A DNA stretch of 64,000 nt, from the NCBI RefSeq assembly GCF_007992715.1, contig NZ_BKAU01000001.1, positions 2,294,001-2,358,000 on the forward strand, given 5' to 3'. The stretch is from Chitinophaga cymbidii (GTDB lineage: Bacteria > Bacteroidota > Bacteroidia > Chitinophagales > Chitinophagaceae). Shown here piece by piece: positions 48,924-57,857 of the stretch (position 1 is the stretch's first letter; each line of letters opens with the position of its first letter). The position numbers and the translations under genes were made by a program. Under the pieces are notes generated by a model. It worked only from the letters and a program-made list of their open reading frames with translations, was not told where the DNA came from and did no database searches.

Positions 48924-51701
48924 TCAGATCACCACGTTGATCATCTTTCCTTTCACGAAGATCACTTTCTTCGGGTCTTTTCCTTCGAGCCACTTCTGGA
49001 TCACTTCGTTGGACAATGCGATCTTTTCCACTTCATCAGAAGATGCGTCCAGCGAGATTTTGATGGTGGTGCGCAGCTTGCCGTTCACGGACACGGGGTA
49101 TTCCTTCGTGCTTTCGGTCACGTATTTTTCTTCGAACACCGGGAATGCCGCATCGAGGATAGAGCCTTTGTTGCCGATCGTTTCCCACAGCTCTTCGCAG
49201 ACATGCGGTGCGAAGGGCGTGAGGAGAACGAGCAGTTGCTCCAGGATGGCTTTCTTGTTGCATTTAAGCTCTATCAGCTCATTCACGCACACCATGAAGC
49301 TGCTCACAGCGGTATTGAAAGAAAGCCTGTCGCAATCGTCATCGATCTTGCGGATGGTCTTGTGCAGCGTTTTCAGCTCGTCGGCTGTGGGCGCCGCGGT
49401 GGTCACGATCAGTCCTTTCTGCTCGTCCGCGAACAGGCGCCAGAGTTTTTTGAGGAAGCGGTGCACGCCTTCAATGCCTTTGGTTTCCCAGGGCTTGCTT
49501 TGCTCTACCGGCCCGAGGAACATCTCGTACATCCGGAAGGTATCGGCGCCGAACTTCTCCACGAGCACATCGGGATTTACGGTATTGAAAAGGCGTTTGC
49601 TCATTTTTTCCACGAGCGTTCCGCAGATGTATTTGCCGTCTTCGAGAATGAACTGGGCGTTCGCAAAATCGATGCGCCATTTTTTGAATGCTTCGATGTC
49701 CAGCTCTACGCCGTCCACGATGTTCACGTCCACATGCAGCTCGTCTGTGTCATATTGCGCGCGGAGGCCGGCGGACACGAACTGGTTGGTGCCGCGCACG
49801 CGGTACACCAGGCGGGAGCTGCCCGTGATCATGCCCTGGTTCACCAGCTTTTTATACGGTTCATCAAAGCCGATATAACCGAGATCGTACAACACTTTGG
49901 TCCACATGCGGGAATACAGCAGATGTCCCACGGCATGTTCCGTGCCGCCGATGTAAAGGTCCACCTGTCCCCAGTAATCGGAGATCCTGCGGTCGCAGAA
50001 AGTGTCCCCGTTATGCGGGTCCATATACCGGAGGAAGTACCAGCTGCTGCCGGCGTAACCGGGCATGGTATTGGTTTCCCGGCGGAGGGAGGTGCCGTTG
50101 TCCGAGGGTAGGTTCACCCAGTCGGTGATAGTAGCGAGCGGCCCTTCACCATCTTCACCCTGCTTGTAATGTTCCACAAAGGGAAGTTCCAGCGGCAGGT
50201 CTGCTTCGTTCATCGCTTCGGGAATGCCGTTGCGGTAGACGATCGGGAAAGGTTCGCCCCAGTAGCGCTGGCGGCTGAAGCCCGCGTCGCGCATCTTGTA
50301 GTTGATCTGCCTTTTGCCGATGCCCAGGCTTTCTATTTTCAACATCACCGCTTCGGAGGCGTCTTTCATTTCCATGCCGGTGATGAAATCGCTGTTGAAC
50401 AGCTTGCCTTCCTTGGTGGGATTGGCTTCATCGCCGGAAAAAGCTTGTCCGAGGATGTTGGTGATGGGAATGGAAAAATGGTTGGCGAAGTTGAAATCGC
50501 GCTGATCACCGCAGGGCACTGCCATGATGGCGCCGGTGCCATAGCCCGCCAGCACATATTCGGATATCCATACGGGTATCTTGCGCCCGTCGAAGGGATT
50601 CACGGCATATGCGCCGGTAAAGCAACCGGTGATCTGTTTCACTTCGGCCATGCGCTCGCGTTCGGAGCGGCTTTGTACATATTCCTTGTAAGCATTGACG
50701 GCTTCGCTCTGTTCATTGGTGGTGATGCCGTCTACCAGCTCGTGCTCTGGCGCCAGCACCATGAAGTCCACGCCAAAGATCGTATCGGGACGGGTCGTAT
50801 ACACCACGATGCTTTCCATGGAGCCGGCGATGTTGAACTTGATCTCCGCGCCCTGGCTCTTGCCGATCCAGTTGCGCTGCATGTCTTTCATGGCCTCGCT
50901 GAACTGCACGGCATCGAGGCCCTGCAGCAGACGGTCCGCATATTCGGTGATGCGCAGGAACCACTGGCGCATTTTCTTTTTGATCACGGGATGCCCACCG
51001 CGTTCACTCACGCCGTTGATCACTTCGTCGTTGGCGAGCACCGTGCCGAGGGCGGGGCACCAGTTCACTTCGGCATAGGCGAGGTAGCCCAGGCGGTATT
51101 CCATGAGCACGTTTTGCTGTTCCTCATAGGAATATTCGTTCCAGGTATCGGCGCTGAAGCGGATGCTGCGGTCGCCGGGGCATTCGTGATGGAGGTTGCC
51201 GTCCTGCTCGAAGATGCGCACCAGCACGTCAATGCGCTCGGCCTTTCCGGCGTGGCGGTTGTACCAGCTGTCGAACAGCTGCAAAAAGATATGCTGCGTC
51301 CATTTATAATAGCCCGGGTCGCTGGTGCGGATCTCGCGTTCCCAGTCGTAGCAGAACCCGATATTATCCAGCTGGCCGCGGAATGCGTTGATATTTTCGT
51401 CTGTCGTAACGGAGGGATGCTGCCCGGTTTCGAGGGCGTATTGCTCCGCGGGAAGCCCGAAGGCGTCGTAGCCCATGGGGTGCAGCACGTTGAAGCCTTT
51501 GAGGCGCTTGTAACGGGCGTAGATGTCAGATGCGATATAGCCCAGCGGATGGCCCACATGCAACCCCGCCCCGGAAGGATAAGGGAACATGTCCAGCACG
51601 TAACATTTCGGTTTACTGCTGTTGTTGCTCACCCGGTAAGCCCCGGAGGCTTTCCATCGCTCCTGCCATTTCTGTTCTATATGCCTGAAAGTATATTCCA
51701 T
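48924..51701 (-). CDS. leuS: Leucyl-tRNA synthetase
   Basis: Class I aminoacyl-tRNA synthetase charging tRNA-Leu. It has 925 residues from the ATG at 51701, where the family N-terminus (YTFRHIEQKWQERW) starts. The HIGH motif is in PSGAGLHVGHPLGY (about residues 43-56), the CP1 editing domain occupies about 225-420 with its TTRPDTIFG motif, and the KMSKS loop appears as EKMSKRLFN near residue 705. A small leucine-specific and anticodon-binding C-terminus follows. The start is supported by a -7 box 45 bases upstream. Confidence 0.97.
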   Translation of the reverse strand: MEYTFRHIEQKWQERWKASGAYRVSNNSSKPKCYVLDMFPYPSGAGLHVGHPLGYIASDIYARYKRLKGFNVLHPMGYDAFGLPAEQYALETGQHPSVTTDENINAFRGQLDNIGFCYDWEREIRTSDPGYYKWTQHIFLQLFDSWYNRHAGKAERIDVLVRIFEQDGNLHHECPGDRSIRFSADTWNEYSYEEQQNVLMEYRLGYLAYAEVNWCPALGTVLANDEVINGVSERGGHPVIKKKMRQWFLRITEYADRLLQGLDAVQFSEAMKDMQRNWIGKSQGAEIKFNIAGSMESIVVYTTRPDTIFGVDFMVLAPEHELVDGITTNEQSEAVNAYKEYVQSRSERERMAEVKQITGCFTGAYAVNPFDGRKIPVWISEYVLAGYGTGAIMAVPCGDQRDFNFANHFSIPITNILGQAFSGDEANPTKEGKLFNSDFITGMEMKDASEAVMLKIESLGIGKRQINYKMRDAGFSRQRYWGEPFPIVYRNGIPEAMNEADLPLELPFVEHYKQGEDGEGPLATITDWVNLPSDNGTSLRRETNTMPGYAGSSWYFLRYMDPHNGDTFCDRRISDYWGQVDLYIGGTEHAVGHLLYSRMWTKVLYDLGYIGFDEPYKKLVNQGMITGSSRLVYRVRGTNQFVSAGLRAQYDTDELHVDVNIVDGVELDIEAFKKWRIDFANAQFILEDGKYICGTLVEKMSKRLFNTVNPDVLVEKFGADTFRMYEMFLGPVEQSKPWETKGIEGVHRFLKKLWRLFADEQKGLIVTTAAPTADELKTLHKTIRKIDDDCDRLSFNTAVSSFMVCVNELIELKCNKKAILEQLLVLLTPFAPHVCEELWETIGNKGSILDAAFPVFEEKYVTESTKEYPVSVNGKLRTTIKISLDASSDEVEKIALSNEVIQKWLEGKDPKKVIFVKGKMINVVI

Positions 51702-51745
51702 ACCTAATAATATACTAAATAATGTTAAATTACCGTTAGGGAGGG

Positions 51746-51753
51746 CAAAATTA
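51746..51753 (-). promoter_or_regulatory. -7 promoter element for leuS
   Basis: Minus strand TAATTTTG, exact TAnnTTTG, 45 bases before the ATG at 51701. On the other strand a near match (TATTTTCG, 51775-51782) may serve the divergent ftsX. Confidence 0.5.
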
Positions 51754-51800
51754 AACATAAGTCCCAAATTTTATTATTTTCGCCCATAAACTATAGATGA

Positions 51801-52673
51801 ATGGCTCAATCAGGGAAATCGTCAGCTAAGAAATCGAAGCCTTCGTACGTATATTCAATCATCGGTATCACCCTCGTGCTTTTGTTGTTAGGGGTACTTG
51901 GCCTGTTCATGATCAACGCCAAGAACCTGAGCGACTATTTCAAGGAAAGCATTGAGCTGCAGGTTATTCTGCGGGATAATGTGAAGGAACAACAGGCGGT
52001 GTTGCTGAAGGATTCGCTGGCGGTGAAGCCTTACGTCAAAAGAATAGAATATGTGACCAAGGAGATGGCGGCGGAAAAGTTCAAGGCCGAGAACCCGAAG
52101 GAAAACTTTGCGGTGCTGGGCTTTAACCCTTTATATGCCAGCATCGACATACGGTTATATGCGAAATATGTGCATCCGGACAGCCTGAAGGTGATCGAAA
52201 ATGATATTGCCAACCGCAGCGTTGTCCGCGAACTGTTCTACCAGCGCACGCTGGTGAGCGAGGTGCTGGACAAAGCGAAGCAGATTGGTCTGGTGATGCT
52301 GGTGATCAGCGCTTTGATGGCGGTGGTGGTGCTGTTCCTGATCGACAATACCATCCGGCTGGCCATGTTCAGCAACCGTTTCCTGATCAAGACGATGCAG
52401 ATGGTGGGCGCCACGCGGTGGTTCATTGCCAAGCCATTTGATGTGCGGAGTATTATCAACGGCGCCATCAGCGCGGTCATTGCCATTATCGGGCTGATCG
52501 TTCTGATGTATTTTGCGGAATCCACGCTGCCGGGACTTCGCGGCATGCGGGATTATTTTATGACTAGCCTCCTGTTCATCGGGCTCATTGTGATCGGCAT
52601 CAGCATTTCCCTGCTGAGTACGCACCGGTCAGTAATGAAATACCTGAAGCTGAAGCTGGACGACCTATATTGA
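51801..52673 (+). CDS. ftsX: Cell division protein FtsX-like permease
   Basis: 290 residues. The N-terminal cytoplasmic tail and first membrane segment (about 17-40), a periplasmic domain with the ELQVILRDNV start typical of FtsX (about 50-160), then three membrane segments (about 170-280) of the FtsX/MacB permease fold. With FtsE it activates cell-wall hydrolases at the septum. FtsE is not adjacent. The gene order ftsX-DUF3098-uppP is common in Bacteroidota. Confidence 0.9.
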   Translation: MAQSGKSSAKKSKPSYVYSIIGITLVLLLLGVLGLFMINAKNLSDYFKESIELQVILRDNVKEQQAVLLKDSLAVKPYVKRIEYVTKEMAAEKFKAENPKENFAVLGFNPLYASIDIRLYAKYVHPDSLKVIENDIANRSVVRELFYQRTLVSEVLDKAKQIGLVMLVISALMAVVVLFLIDNTIRLAMFSNRFLIKTMQMVGATRWFIAKPFDVRSIINGAISAVIAIIGLIVLMYFAESTLPGLRGMRDYFMTSLLFIGLIVIGISISLLSTHRSVMKYLKLKLDDLY

Positions 52674-52692
52674 TTTTGATTAAAACAGCAGT

Positions 52693-52941
52693 ATGTCAAA
52701 AGAAATTAAACAAACAGAAGAACGCGGGCTTTTCGGCAAGGCCAATTACCAGCTGATGCTGGCCGGCGTAGTGATCATCGTGATCGGCTTCCTCCTGATG
52801 GTTGGCGGTGGCGGCGATGAAGCAGCCCGTTTCGATCCGAAGGAAGTATACAGCTTCCGCCGTATCACCCTGGCGCCGATCGTGATACTGATCGGACTGG
52901 TGCTGGAAGTATATGCGATCATGCGCAAGCCGAAGCAGTAG
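52693..52941 (+). CDS. DUF3098 small membrane protein
   Basis: 82 residues with two membrane segments (about 20-38 and 58-74) separated by a short loop containing FDPKEVYSFRRITLAP, the family signature. DUF3098 is restricted to Bacteroidota and lies next to ftsX and uppP, so it probably belongs to cell division or lipid II recycling. Its function has not been established to my knowledge. Confidence 0.88.
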   Translation: MSKEIKQTEERGLFGKANYQLMLAGVVIIVIGFLLMVGGGGDEAARFDPKEVYSFRRITLAPIVILIGLVLEVYAIMRKPKQ

Positions 52942-53027
52942 CGACTTTTGTTATCAAGATTTTTAAATCAGATCCACAGCGATGAGATGATCATCGCTTT
53001 TCTTATGTGAATCGGTAATCAGGAATT

Positions 53028-53822
53028 ATGAGCATCGTAGAAGCCATTATCATAGCGATCGTAGAAGGGTTAACGGAATTTCTGCCGGTATCGTCCACCG
53101 GCCATATGATCATCGTCAGCAGCCTGATGGGGATCAATGAGGACGAGTTCACCAAAATGTTCGAGGTATGCATCCAGCTGGGCGCTATCCTCGCGGTGGT
53201 GGTGCTGTACTGGAGAAAGTTCTTCAACTTCAGCAAACCGGCTTTTTATTTCAAGCTGTTCCTGGGCGTGCTGCCCGCGCTCATCCTCGGTTACCTGTTC
53301 GCAGACCAGATCGATGCGCTGCTGGAAAAGCCGGAGGTAGTGGGATTGACGCTTTTCCTCGGCGGTATCGTGCTGCTGTTTGTAGATAAATGGTTCAAGA
53401 ATCCTGTGATCGATACGGATGAAAAGATGGATTACTTCAAGGCGATCCGCATCGGCTTTTATCAATGCCTGGCCATGATACCGGGCGTCAGCCGCAGCGC
53501 CGCTTCAATTATCGGCGGTATGCAGCAGAAGCTGACGCGCAATGCCGCGGCCGAGTTTTCCTTTTTCCTGGCAGTGCCTACCATGGCGGCCGTAACAGGT
53601 TACAAGCTGCTGAAAAGCCATGAGCTGATCACCAGCTCCGCGGAGAACATGAAACTGTTGCTGATCGGGAATGCGGTAGCTTTTGTAGTAGCCATGATCG
53701 CGATCAAATTCTTTATCGATACGCTGAAAAAATTCGGCTTCAGGATCTGGGGATATTACCGCATTGTGGTGGGAGCGATCATTCTGGCCGCTTACTTTAT
53801 GGGATATAAACTGGAAATGTAG
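53028..53822 (+). CDS. uppP: Undecaprenyl-diphosphatase (UppP/BacA)
   Basis: An integral membrane enzyme that regenerates undecaprenyl phosphate from its diphosphate after wall polymerisation; it also confers bacitracin resistance when abundant. It has 264 residues. Motifs are [15 protein letters not shown] (about residues 14-28, with catalytic Glu) and [14 protein letters not shown] (about 151-165, with catalytic Ser and Arg). In relatives truB often follows; here alanine dehydrogenase lies convergently one base after the stop. Confidence 0.95.
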   Translation: MSIVEAIIIAIVEGLTEFLPVSSTGHMIIVSSLMGINEDEFTKMFEVCIQLGAILAVVVLYWRKFFNFSKPAFYFKLFLGVLPALILGYLFADQIDALLEKPEVVGLTLFLGGIVLLFVDKWFKNPVIDTDEKMDYFKAIRIGFYQCLAMIPGVSRSAASIIGGMQQKLTRNAAAEFSFFLAVPTMAAVTGYKLLKSHELITSSAENMKLLLIGNAVAFVVAMIAIKFFIDTLKKFGFRIWGYYRIVVGAIILAAYFMGYKLEM

Positions 53823-53823
53823 G

Positions 53824-55041
53824 TTATCCTTTCACTGCCAGCAGCAGCTCCAGGTCTGTATACTTCAGTTTGAATTTCTCGCTCAGGTGATAATTGGTCA
53901 ATGCGCCTTTATAGAGGTAGATGCCGTTGCGCACGCCCCGCTTGATCCATACCAGGTTCTCAAATCCTCCGTCGTCCGCGGCTTCCAGCAAAAGCGGCAT
54001 CAGCACGTTACTGATGGCCTGGGAAGCGGTGCCGGCAAAGCCGGAAGGGATGTTCGGCACGCAGTAGTGGATCACATCATATTTTTTAAAGACAGGATTT
54101 TCATGGGAGGTGATCTCCGAGGTTTCGAAGCAGCCGCCCCGGTCGATGCTCACGTCCACGATCACGGAACCGGCTTTCATATTGCTGACCATGGATTCGG
54201 ATACCACCACGGGCGTGCGCCCGCTCTGGGAAGATAATGCGCCGACCGCCACGTCTGCCGTGCGCAGCTGTTCCGCCAGTACGCGCGGCTGTATCACGGA
54301 GGTGAACACTCTTACGCCGATATTGTTTTGCAGCCTTTTCAGCTTGTAGATGTTGTTGTCGAATACCTTTACGGAAGATCCGAGCGCCAGGGCGGTACGC
54401 GCCGCAAACTCCCCTACGATCCCCGCGCCGATGATCACCACTTTCGTCGGCGGAATGCCGGTTACGCCGCCCAGGAGAATGCCTTTGCCGCGGTTGCTGT
54501 TGCTGAGGTATTGCCCGGCAATGAGCATCACGGCCCCGCCCGCGATCTCGCTCATGGCGCGCACGATGGGATAGGTGCCGGAATCGTCTTTCAGGTTCTC
54601 GAAAGAAAGCAGGGTGATGCGTTTTTCCATCATCTTCTGCAGCTGGTCGGCCTTGAGTACGGACAGATGAATGGGGGAGATCACGATCTGGTGCGGGTGC
54701 AGCAGCCCGATCTCTTCATCGTTGAGGGGAGCGGATTTCACGATGATGTCCGCCTTGAAAACATCCTTTTTGTCGTATACGATCTCGGCGCCCGCCTCGG
54801 AGTAGTCCGTATCATAGAAATGGGAACCGTCTCCCGCTTTATGCTCCACCACTATATGATGACCATTGTTGGAGAGGATGCTAACGGCATCGGGCGTTAA
54901 AGCGATACGGCTTTCCTGGAAAGATGTTTCTTTAGGAATACCGATGAATAATCGGGAGTTTTTTTGTGGAATATCCAGTGTTTCTTCCAGCGGAGAATAT
55001 GTAAATCCGGCACTCACAACAGGTTTTTGCCTTGGCTCCAT
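53824..55041 (-). CDS. ald: Alanine dehydrogenase (AlaDH/PNT family)
   Basis: NAD-dependent interconversion of alanine and pyruvate plus ammonia. It has 405 residues, about 35 longer than B. subtilis Ald because of an N-terminal extension before IGIPKETSFQESRIALTP. The Rossmann motif is VVIIGAGIVGEFAARTA (about 200). Substrate residues are in the SRIALTP and EHKAGDGSHF regions, and the HYCVPNIPSGFAGTASQA segment is characteristic of AlaDH rather than transhydrogenase. Single-gene unit with its own promoter. Confidence 0.9.
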   Translation of the reverse strand: MEPRQKPVVSAGFTYSPLEETLDIPQKNSRLFIGIPKETSFQESRIALTPDAVSILSNNGHHIVVEHKAGDGSHFYDTDYSEAGAEIVYDKKDVFKADIIVKSAPLNDEEIGLLHPHQIVISPIHLSVLKADQLQKMMEKRITLLSFENLKDDSGTYPIVRAMSEIAGGAVMLIAGQYLSNSNRGKGILLGGVTGIPPTKVVIIGAGIVGEFAARTALALGSSVKVFDNNIYKLKRLQNNIGVRVFTSVIQPRVLAEQLRTADVAVGALSSQSGRTPVVVSESMVSNMKAGSVIVDVSIDRGGCFETSEITSHENPVFKKYDVIHYCVPNIPSGFAGTASQAISNVLMPLLLEAADDGGFENLVWIKRGVRNGIYLYKGALTNYHLSEKFKLKYTDLELLLAVKG

Positions 55042-55071
55042 ATCGTAGACAATTGAATGTTAGGTCTTTTT

Positions 55072-55079
55072 CAAAGATA
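55072..55079 (-). promoter_or_regulatory. -7 promoter element for alanine dehydrogenase
   Basis: Minus strand TATCTTTG, exact TAnnTTTG, 30 bases before the ATG at 55041. Confidence 0.55.
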
Positions 55080-55108
55080 CATTTATTATTTGTTTACTGC
55101 CGTAGCTG

Positions 55109-55570
55109 TTATTGCGGGGATGGCGTAAGGTCGCCCGGATGGGCGCTTCCCGCCACTAACCGGCGCTTCTGGTCCGGCGTTACGGAAAGGAACACGTATA
55201 CGGTATCGGCCGGTAACAGCGGCTCGATGATCTCCGGCCATTCCACGAAGCAAATAGCGTCCGGATGGTACAGGCAATCCTCTACGCCGGTGCCGATGGC
55301 CTCTTCGAGGCTGCGCAGGCGGTACAGGTCGAGGTGATAAATGATCTTTTCCTTTTCTCCGCCGTCTTTGAAGCGGTATTCATTGATGATGGAAAAGGTG
55401 GGGCTGGCCGTGGCGTCTTCCACACCTTTGGCGGCGCAAAGCTCCTTTACGAAGGTGGTTTTACCCGCGCCCATCTCGCCGTCCAGCGCAAATACCTGGC
55501 TGGCGGGGAAGGTTTCCCAGAACCGGCGGGCCACTTCGGGTAGTTCATCATACGAGAAAGTCAGCTTCAT
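55109..55570 (-). CDS. tsaE: tRNA threonylcarbamoyladenosine biosynthesis ATPase TsaE
   Basis: 153 residues. The P-loop is DGEMGAGKTTFVKELC (about 30-45), then PTFSIINEYRF and the LDLYRLRS segment, and FVEWPEII near residue 110: the usual TsaE order. Acts with TsaB and TsaD in making t6A37 of ANN-decoding tRNAs. The partners are not in this window. It lies 67 bases upstream of the alanine dehydrogenase gene on the same strand. Confidence 0.93.
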   Translation of the reverse strand: MKLTFSYDELPEVARRFWETFPASQVFALDGEMGAGKTTFVKELCAAKGVEDATASPTFSIINEYRFKDGGEKEKIIYHLDLYRLRSLEEAIGTGVEDCLYHPDAICFVEWPEIIEPLLPADTVYVFLSVTPDQKRRLVAGSAHPGDLTPSPQ

Positions 55571-55714
55571 ATAAGGGATAAAATTAGCAATTCCGTTGCA
55601 ATAATCACCTCCACCCGCCGCAACCGTTCAACAACAGGCTGCTGCCGCATTTTAGGCTTCCTTAAAAAGCACCGCCGTTGCATTAATATTCCCCTTTTGA
55701 AGGCGTTGATGGGG

Positions 55715-55722
55715 TAATTTTG
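55715..55722 (+). promoter_or_regulatory. -7 promoter element close to the copper ATPase start
   Basis: TAATTTTG, exact TAnnTTTG, ending seven bases before the ATG at 55730, giving at most a very short leader. Confidence 0.55.
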
Positions 55723-55729
55723 TATTACT

Positions 55730-57835
55730 ATGGAAACGATCAATTGCAAAGTAAAAGGAATGAACTGTTCCAGTTGCGCGCTGACGATCTCCAGATACCT
55801 CGAGAAGAAAGGCATGGAAGATGTGGTGATCAGCGTGGCTACGGAGGAGCTGCAATTCAACGCGCCCTCGGGCGCGGACCCCGGGGAAATACTCAACGGC
55901 ATCAATGACCTCGGCTACCAGGTGGTCCTGCCGGACAGCACCGGCGCCAGAACGCCCGTCTTCAATACCCTTACCTTCAAATTCTTTTGCTGCCTCGTTT
56001 TTACAGCGCCGCTGCTGTTGCATATGTGGGTGAACTGGCACTGGCTGCACAATCCCTGGATACAGCTGGCATTGACGGTGCCGGTATACATCGTGGGCAT
56101 GCTGCATTTCGGCGGCAGCGCCTTCCGCTCCCTCCGCAACGGCATGGCCAATATGGACGTGCTCATCACCCTGGGTGCCACCGCTGCCTTTGCTTACAGC
56201 CTCACGGGCACCTTGCAGGGCCTTGGGGAGGATTATCTTTTTTATGAAACCACCGCGGCCATTCTTACGCTGGTGTTCCTGGGGAACCTGCTGGAGGAAA
56301 GGTCCGTCAAATCCACCACTACGGCTATTGCGGAACTGGCGAGAATGCAGCATACAAAGGCAAAACGTATTCATGCCAATGGGGAGGGGCAGGAGCATAT
56401 TGATGAGATCGATAACGCGGATCTTCGTGTAGGCGACCGCGTTTTAGTGAACACCGGTGACAAAGTGCCGATGGACGGCACGATCTATTGGGGCGACGGG
56501 CATGTGAACGAATCGATGATCACCGGGGAAAGCGAGCCGGTGGCGAAAAGAGAAAAAGATAAGGTGATCGGCGGCACCATCCTGGAAGATGGCAGCTTCA
56601 AGCTATATGTGACCGCCACCGGCAAGGATACCGTACTGTCCTATATCATCGACCTGGTGAAGCAGGCGCAGCACAACAAGCCGCCCATGCAGAAGCTGGC
56701 GGACAGGATCAGCGCGGTTTTTGTGCCGCTGGTGCTTGGCATTGCGCTGGCTACTTTCCTGGGCTGGTATTTCGTAGGCGGGAAACCGTTAGACACTGCC
56801 ATGATGCGCAGCATCGCGGTGCTGGTGATCGCCTGCCCCTGCGCCATGGGGCTGGCAACGCCTGCCGCCGTAATGGTGGGCCTGGGCCGGGCCGCGCGCA
56901 ACGGCGTGCTTATCAAAGGCGCCAATACGCTTGAATCTTTCCGCGATATCCGCCAGATCGTGTTCGACAAAACCGGCACGCTCACCACCGGCAAGCTGCA
57001 GCTCGGGCAGTGGCAGGCTATCGGGATGGACGATGCGGCTTTTAAATCTGTTGTATACAGTCTTGAAAAATATTCCTCCCATCCCATTGCGCGTTCCATC
57101 GCAGCCTTGTGGAAAGGTACGCCGGAAACGGCTTTGCAGCAGGTGCGCGAGCGGAAGGGCGTGGGCATGGCGGCGCGGGACGCGGAAGGGAATGAATGGC
57201 AGCTTGGTTCTTTCATCATGGCGAAATCCGCTACGGAAGACGATTCCCATAACATTTACTTATTGAAGAACGGACAGCTGGCAGGTTGGCTGGATTTCAC
57301 CGACGAGCTGCGGCCGGACGCCCGCAAGGTGATGACGCAGCTGAAAGAAAGCGGCATCCGCACCATCCTGCTGAGCGGCGACATGCGGCGGAAGTGTGAG
57401 CAGATCGCGCGGGAGCTTGGGATCGATGAAGTATTCGCGGAACAGTCGCCGGAGCAGAAGCTGCGGCAGATCGACAAGCTGATGGCGGAGGCGCCGACAG
57501 CCATGATAGGTGATGGCATCAATGATGCGCCGGCACTGGCGAAGGCCAGCATCGGCATATCCCTCAGCGACTCCACGCAGGTAGCCATGCAAAGCGCCAA
57601 CGTGATCCTGCTGAACAACCAGCTGGGCTCCCTGCCGCTGGCGATGGGCCTTGGCAAACATACCTATCTCACCATCAAACAAAATTTGTTCTGGGCGTTT
57701 ATTTATAACGTGGTAGCCATCCCGGTAGCGGCGTTGGGATACCTGAACCCGATCGTGGGGGCGCTGGTGATGGGGCTGTCTGACGTAGTGCTGGCGGTCA
57801 ATTCCGTGAGGCTGCGGTTCAAGCGGGTGATGTGA
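55730..57835 (+). CDS. copA: Heavy-metal translocating P1B-type ATPase (copper exporter-like)
   Basis: 701 residues. One N-terminal heavy-metal-associated domain with GMNCSSCAL (Cys pair, about residues 10-18), membrane segments, the CPC motif ACPCAMGLATPAA (about 365), phosphorylation site DKTGTLT (about 410), and ATP-binding hinge GDGINDAPALAKAS (about 595). The CPC motif and single CxxC domain indicate Cu+ export from the cytoplasm. No copper regulator (CopY/CueR/CsoR) lies next to it. Confidence 0.92.
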   Translation: METINCKVKGMNCSSCALTISRYLEKKGMEDVVISVATEELQFNAPSGADPGEILNGINDLGYQVVLPDSTGARTPVFNTLTFKFFCCLVFTAPLLLHMWVNWHWLHNPWIQLALTVPVYIVGMLHFGGSAFRSLRNGMANMDVLITLGATAAFAYSLTGTLQGLGEDYLFYETTAAILTLVFLGNLLEERSVKSTTTAIAELARMQHTKAKRIHANGEGQEHIDEIDNADLRVGDRVLVNTGDKVPMDGTIYWGDGHVNESMITGESEPVAKREKDKVIGGTILEDGSFKLYVTATGKDTVLSYIIDLVKQAQHNKPPMQKLADRISAVFVPLVLGIALATFLGWYFVGGKPLDTAMMRSIAVLVIACPCAMGLATPAAVMVGLGRAARNGVLIKGANTLESFRDIRQIVFDKTGTLTTGKLQLGQWQAIGMDDAAFKSVVYSLEKYSSHPIARSIAALWKGTPETALQQVRERKGVGMAARDAEGNEWQLGSFIMAKSATEDDSHNIYLLKNGQLAGWLDFTDELRPDARKVMTQLKESGIRTILLSGDMRRKCEQIARELGIDEVFAEQSPEQKLRQIDKLMAEAPTAMIGDGINDAPALAKASIGISLSDSTQVAMQSANVILLNNQLGSLPLAMGLGKHTYLTIKQNLFWAFIYNVVAIPVAALGYLNPIVGALVMGLSDVVLAVNSVRLRFKRVM

Positions 57836-57857
57836 CCGTTTTCCTTAAATTTACATC

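Noticed and set aside
50169..51707. A 512-codon open frame antisense to leuS, and similar long antisense frames (for example 8863-10323 opposite pit and its partner)
   Set aside because: They lie opposite well-identified genes, have skewed composition typical of complementary-strand frames in GC-rich codons, and show no family motifs, signal peptides or promoters.
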